From Marivirga lumbricoides (lineage in GTDB: Bacteria > Bacteroidota > Bacteroidia > Cytophagales > Cyclobacteriaceae), in assembly GCF_014636295.1 (NCBI RefSeq), contig NZ_BMEC01000001.1:372001-436000 (forward strand): a DNA stretch of 64,000 nt, written 5' to 3'. Below the pieces are notes generated by a model, which searched no databases, was not told the origin of the DNA, and saw only the letters and a program-made list of their open reading frames with translations. The position numbers and the translations under genes were made by a program. Positions within the stretch are counted from its first letter, which is position 1. Every line of letters begins with the position of its first letter. This document shows positions 61,331 through 64,000 of this stretch, one piece after another.

Positions 61331-61658
61331 AACTTTCAGTTTAAAAAGTGAATAAATAAAATAAAAATAAAGCTTGGTGATATTACGATTGTAGGGGTTC
61401 GAAAGAACCTTATTATTTTTTAGCACGATGCAACACCAAGAATGTTGTGCTGATATAAAAATTTATTTATCTCAGAAGGTGTATTTTTTCCAGGCTTGGA
61501 AAATCATGGTATGGGTATAAAAAAGCCTGCTGAAAACAGCAGGCTTATAGTGAGAATGATAAATTTGGATAAAACAGGAATAAGCTATAAGCCTGTCTCA
61601 AAATGAGTAAGCGGGAAAATCTACACAACTTTTCCATAGAGTAGAGTTGTAACTATTC
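61331..61658. other. Interval with a duplicated tRNA-Arg terminator
   Basis: Non-coding. It contains at 61519-61554 a copy of the terminator and the last tRNA bases found at 61918-61953 (see the repeat entries). Nothing else recognised. Confidence 0.6.
61519..61554 (-). repeat. Displaced copy of the tRNA-Arg terminator (downstream of GIY-YIG gene 2)
   Basis: This copy has the same 10-bp stem as the terminator at 61919-61946, with loop AAAA instead of TTTC (plus strand). The T-run and the preceding ATAGTGA, which contains the last three bases of the tRNA, are also shared. The distance to the upstream copy is 399 bases. Both copies are in the same orientation. Confidence 0.88.
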
Positions 61659-61913
61659 TTAATTTTTAGAATCTACCCCTAGATCTGCCAGGTATCTTTC
61701 AGCCCCTCGTTTTTTTATCTTTCGTTCTAATTCCATGCTTTCGCTCCTGTTTCGTTTCCCAATACTCCAGATCAATTTCCAAGGAATGCCTTTCTTCGTG
61801 TGTTTACCATGTCCGCTATTATGTCTTATAATCCGTTTTTCCAGATCGCTTGTCTGGCCCACATAATATTGACCTAAACTTAAACTATACAATATATAAA
61901 CTCGGAATTCCAT
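61659..61913 (-). CDS. GIY-YIG nuclease family protein (tRNA-linked copy 2)
   Basis: 84 residues from the ATG at 61913. The frame extends to 62009 but would then run through the tRNA-Arg gene, so that start is rejected. Motif residues are V5-Y6-I7, Y17-V-G19, Arg27 (EKRIIRHN) and Glu61 (MELERKIKK). Like copy 1 it starts 5 bases after the T-run of a tRNA terminator and is a bare nuclease core. The two proteins share the family pattern but are clearly different sequences, so this is not a recent duplication. Probable role in moving or fixing this small unit at tRNA tails is inferred. Confidence 0.88.
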   Translation of the reverse strand: MEFRVYILYSLSLGQYYVGQTSDLEKRIIRHNSGHGKHTKKGIPWKLIWSIGKRNRSESMELERKIKKRGAERYLADLGVDSKN

Positions 61914-61918
61914 ATAAC

Positions 61919-61946
61919 AAAAAAGCCTGCTGTTTCCAGCAGGCTT
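61919..61946 (-). terminator. Terminator of tRNA-Arg(ACG)
   Basis: A 10-bp perfect stem (61923-61932 and 61937-61946), 4-base loop, six T residues on the minus strand. It sits 4 bases past the tRNA and 5 bases before the GIY-YIG start. Confidence 0.92.
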
Positions 61947-61950
61947 ATAG

Positions 61951-62024
61951 TGACCTCGACAGGATTCAAACCTGTAACCTCCTGAGCCGTAATCAGGTGC
62001 TCTATTCAATTGAGCTACGAAGCC
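61951..62024 (-). tRNA. tRNA-Arg (anticodon ACG)
   Basis: A 74-base cloverleaf. Acceptor GGCTTCG with CGAGGTC (two G-T pairs), D arm GCTC/GAGC, anticodon stem CCTGA/TCAGG around TTACGGC, T arm ACAGG/CCTGT around TTTGAAT. Anticodon ACG, read as ICG. CCA not encoded. Followed by a terminator and GIY-YIG gene 2; two altered copies lie 26 and 131 bases upstream. Confidence 0.94.
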
Positions 62025-62049
62025 ATTTTACTATCTTCTTTATTTATTT

Positions 62050-62128
62050 TGACTTGGCAGGTACCAGAATTCAAACTGTTACCTTCCCGCCTCTAGCGGG
62101 ATGCTCTATTCAATTGAGCTACGAAGCC
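62050..62128 (-). pseudogene. tRNA-Arg-like copy A with remodelled anticodon and T arms
   Basis: 79 bases. The 5' acceptor strand and D arm (GGCTTCGTAGCTC through GAGC) are identical to tRNA-Arg(ACG). The anticodon arm is replaced by a stem TCCCG/CGGGA with loop CTAGAGG. The T arm is lengthened to an 8-bp stem with one mismatch around TTTGAATT. The 3' acceptor strand has changed to CCAAGTC, still pairing at six of seven positions. Not a normal tRNA: the T stem is too long. Part of a 105-base tandem unit (62032-62136). Confidence 0.75.
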
Positions 62129-62154
62129 ATTTTCAATATCTTCTTTATTTATTT

Positions 62155-62233
62155 TGACTTGGCAGGTGCCAGAATTCAAACTGTTACCTTCCCGCCTCTT
62201 GCAGGATGCTCTATTTAATTGACCTAAAAAGTC
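62155..62233 (-). pseudogene. tRNA-Arg-like copy B with remodelled arms, more degraded
   Basis: Tandem duplicate of copy A (unit 62137-62240), 79 bases. The anticodon-arm hairpin (TCCTG/CGGGA) and long T arm are kept. The 5' acceptor strand has changed to GACTTTT, whose first five bases now pair perfectly with the shared 3' strand. The D arm is damaged (GGTC). Confidence 0.7.
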
Positions 62234-62343
62234 AATTTTACAATAATCTTTCTGAAACCACGTTTCTGAATGAGTTTGCAAATCTATGGAATTATTCAGG
62301 ATAAGAAAAGCCTTTTATTTACTTTATGCTATAAATAAAACAC

Positions 62344-62351
62344 TATCTTTG
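62344..62351 (+). promoter_or_regulatory. -7 promoter element of the outer-membrane barrel gene
   Basis: TATCTTTG, an exact TAnnTTTG match, 31 bases before the chosen ATG at 62382. It lies inside the longer possible frame (start at 62286), which supports the shorter start. Confidence 0.6.
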
Positions 62352-62381
62352 TCCGCTGAAAGTGAAAACAAGAAATCATTT

Positions 62382-63122
62382 ATGAAGAAATTATTGACGC
62401 TTAGCCTTTTACTTATTTCAATCTTATCTCTGAAAGCGCAAAATCTGGAAGAAAAAAATACTTTTGGTCCCCGACCGGATTTAAGAGGAGATTTGACCCT
62501 TTCATTTGGTTTAAGTCAGCTGGCACATAATGATGTGGAGGCTTTAGATCTCAGAACTTTTGGAAACAACTATTTTTCAATAGGTTATACGTATCCTATT
62601 CAATTAGGAAAATCTAATTTTACCTTCAATGGCGGTTTATCATTTTCATTTGCCAGGTATGCTTTTGATAGTGCGCTTACCCTTAATTATGCTCAGGATG
62701 CATTAGGCGAAGGACAGGTAATCGTGCTTGACGGAATAGGAGAAGACATTGTAGGGACAGGATTTGTTGACAAAACAAAATTCCAGTCCAATTACGTAAA
62801 CATTCCCGTTGAATTCAGATACTACATCAACAAAGATAAAATTGGCAGAGGTCTTTTTGTAGCGGCCGGTGGTAGTATTGGTTATTTAATAGGAGGAAAA
62901 ACGAAAATAAAATATACTGAAGAGGAAGAAAGCAAAAAATTGATCCGAAGAGATGACTTTGAATTAAATCAATTCAGGTATGGAGCTCACGTTCGTGTGG
63001 GAATTGCCGGCTTCGGAGCCTTCTTTAACTATGACCTATCGGAACTTTTTAACCCGGGCAAAGGTCCTGAAAACACCACCACAATTCCTTACAGGTTTGG
63101 CATCAGCTTTAACTTATTTTAA
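62382..63122 (+). CDS. Outer-membrane beta-barrel protein (PorT/OmpX-like)
   Basis: About 246 residues from the ATG at 62382. This start was chosen because it gives a signal peptide at once (MKKLLTLSLLLISILSLKAQ) and lies just after a promoter element; the frame otherwise begins 32 codons earlier. The rest alternates polar and non-polar residues in strands (YFSIGYTYPIQLGKSNFTFNG, FQSNYVNIPVEFRYYINK, RYGAHVRVGIAGFGAFFNYDLSELF, TTIPYRFGISFNLF), ending in Phe as barrel proteins do. The last segments are typical of PorT-like outer-membrane proteins of Bacteroidota. Function not known. Confidence 0.82.
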   Translation: MKKLLTLSLLLISILSLKAQNLEEKNTFGPRPDLRGDLTLSFGLSQLAHNDVEALDLRTFGNNYFSIGYTYPIQLGKSNFTFNGGLSFSFARYAFDSALTLNYAQDALGEGQVIVLDGIGEDIVGTGFVDKTKFQSNYVNIPVEFRYYINKDKIGRGLFVAAGGSIGYLIGGKTKIKYTEEEESKKLIRRDDFELNQFRYGAHVRVGIAGFGAFFNYDLSELFNPGKGPENTTTIPYRFGISFNLF

Positions 63123-63140
63123 AAGTTAAAAGAGAAAAAA

Positions 63141-63172
63141 AAGCTGCTAATCTTAGGAATAGCAGCCTTTTT
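63141..63172. terminator. Bidirectional terminator between convergent genes
   Basis: GCTGCTA (63143-63149) pairs with TAGCAGC (63160-63166), with an A-run before and a T-run after. Confidence 0.8.
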
Positions 63173-63188
63173 TATGACTATTTTTTAA

Positions 63189-63968
63189 TTATTTCCCTTT
63201 AAACTCAGGCTTCCTCTTCTCCAGAAATGCCTGCTTTCCCTCCTTATAATCTTCCGAGCTACCTGCTATCTGCTGACTATATTTCTCATATTCCAGCATT
63301 TCATCTAATGATGATGAAGCAGCCTTATTGAGCATTTTTTTGATCATCCCGATAGACTTGGTAGGAGCTTTTGCAAAATAATTGGTATATGATTTTACAG
63401 CCTCATCCAAATCCTCATCAGCCACCACTTTATTGATTATTCCCATTGCATAAGCTTCCTGTGCTGATATTTTAGTGCCCATAGCACATAATTCGAAAGC
63501 TTTTTGGTATCCCACTAAATTAGGAAGAAAGAAAGAAGAACCTGAATCAGGCACTAAACCAATATTAATAAACACTTCCACCAGTTTAGCTGATTCTGCA
63601 GCTATAATCATATCAGCAGCCAGCGCAAGTGAACAGCCAGCCCCAGCAGCTACACCATTTAACCTGGCAATAATAGGTTTTGGCAGGTTTCGCATAGCCC
63701 TCACAATTGGGTTATAACGTTTCTCCAGCGAGTTATAAAACATCTTATCGTCATCATCCCTTGCCGATTTTAAATCCTGACCTGAGCAAAAAGCCTTCCC
63801 CTCTCCTGTTATTACTACCACACGTACCTGATCATCCTTAGAAGCATTTTTTAATGCATCCTGAAACTCATAGCTGATGCCATCATTAAAAGCGTTGTAA
63901 AAATCCGGCCTGTTAAATGTGATGGTACAAACACCTTCATGGAGTTCATATTTTAGAAATTTGTACAT
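63189..63968 (-). CDS. Enoyl-CoA hydratase/isomerase family protein (PaaG-like)
   Basis: About 259 residues from the ATG at 63968 (a second ATG five codons upstream at 63983 is possible). The crotonase fold is clear: FNRPDFYNAFNDGI, GEGKAFCSGQDLKSARDD (oxyanion loop), RLNGVAAGAGCSLALAADMIIAAE, LVPDSGSSFFLPNLVGYQKAFELCAMG. The segment GLVPDSGSSFFLPNLVG lines up with PaaG, the ring epoxide-oxepin isomerase of phenylacetate degradation, where an Asp sits in the same place. Substrate is inferred only. The PaaJ-like thiolase is 50 kb away in the same window. Confidence 0.88.
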   Translation of the reverse strand: MYKFLKYELHEGVCTITFNRPDFYNAFNDGISYEFQDALKNASKDDQVRVVVITGEGKAFCSGQDLKSARDDDDKMFYNSLEKRYNPIVRAMRNLPKPIIARLNGVAAGAGCSLALAADMIIAAESAKLVEVFINIGLVPDSGSSFFLPNLVGYQKAFELCAMGTKISAQEAYAMGIINKVVADEDLDEAVKSYTNYFAKAPTKSIGMIKKMLNKAASSSLDEMLEYEKYSQQIAGSSEDYKEGKQAFLEKRKPEFKGK

Positions 63969-64000
63969 AATATCTTTATACATTTAAAATTAAAATCATT

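Noticed and set aside
62050-62128. Functional tRNA-Ser (AGA) from the remodelled copy A
   Set aside because: The loop CTAGAGG could present AGA, but the T stem is 8 bp, the acceptor has a mismatch and no serine-type variable arm exists.
61850-62218. 122-residue plus-strand frame with internal repeats
   Set aside because: Translation of the tRNA-Arg gene and its tandem tRNA-like copies on the opposite strand.

Overview
The window is AT-rich chromosomal DNA from a member of the Bacteroidota, most likely a marine or soil Cytophagales-type gliding bacterium. Supporting signs are a SusC/SusD pair, a Reg_prop/Y_Y_Y hybrid two-component regulator, a PorP/SprF-like protein, a PorE-like TPR-PD40-OmpA protein, a type IX secretion (T9SS) sorting tail, DUF4397 lipoproteins, and TAnnTTTG promoter elements of the Bacteroidota sigma factor. 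No rRNA, phage, CRISPR or complete insertion sequence was seen.

Layout. 0-6 kb: the 3' end of a GH30-type xylanase gene with lectin repeats and a T9SS tail, a PhnA-like protein, a DoxX protein, a collapsed hydrolase pseudogene, a PAS histidine kinase, a PLD-type nuclease, and a GIY-YIG gene wedged between an intact CAU tRNA and a 3' fragment of the same tRNA. 6-16.6 kb: housekeeping genes (a sensor without an ATPase domain, fumarylacetoacetase, DPP-IV, thiolase, PorP/SprF, LolD-like ATPase, sucC, tRNA-Arg). 16.7-18 kb: a tandem array of about 335-bp units rich in palindromes. 18-32 kb: an OmpA/PD40 protein, then an accessory region between two direct copies of a 0.4-kb repeat (20.2-20.6 and 31.8-32.2 kb). 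That region holds a DUF421 protein, two small lipoproteins, a TIR-HD fusion, a proline-rich microprotein, a broken SLATT-like 2TM gene, an AbiTii-SEFIR gene, a CPBP protease and a LytS/LytTR pair. 32.6-46.5 kb: a polyferredoxin plus FAD oxidoreductase, DUF547, flavodoxin-like and stress proteins, a transporter, a HAD enzyme, a subtilase, a MacB-like permease and hypothetical proteins. 46.5-61.4 kb: a xylan utilization locus (susC, susD, TIG glycan-binding protein, CBM-split GH10 xylanase, convergent hybrid regulator) with a DUF4397 lipoprotein on each side. 61.5-62.3 kb: a second tRNA/GIY-YIG locus, with tRNA-Arg(ACG), two altered tRNA-like copies and duplicated terminators. The window ends with an outer-membrane barrel protein and a PaaG-like isomerase.

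How the parts work together. The xylan locus is a self-contained sense-import-degrade unit, and a LacI-type operator motif lies upstream of susC. The 22-26 kb cluster looks like a defence island of TIR and SEFIR sensors or effectors with a membrane effector that has been damaged. The best candidate for something undescribed is the tRNA-terminator-GIY-YIG arrangement. It occurs twice at unrelated tRNAs, each time with a unit of about 0.4 kb bounded by duplicated tRNA tail or terminator sequence, and with nearby tRNA copies whose anticodon and T arms are remodelled into longer hairpins. This would fit a minimal tRNA-targeting mobile element.
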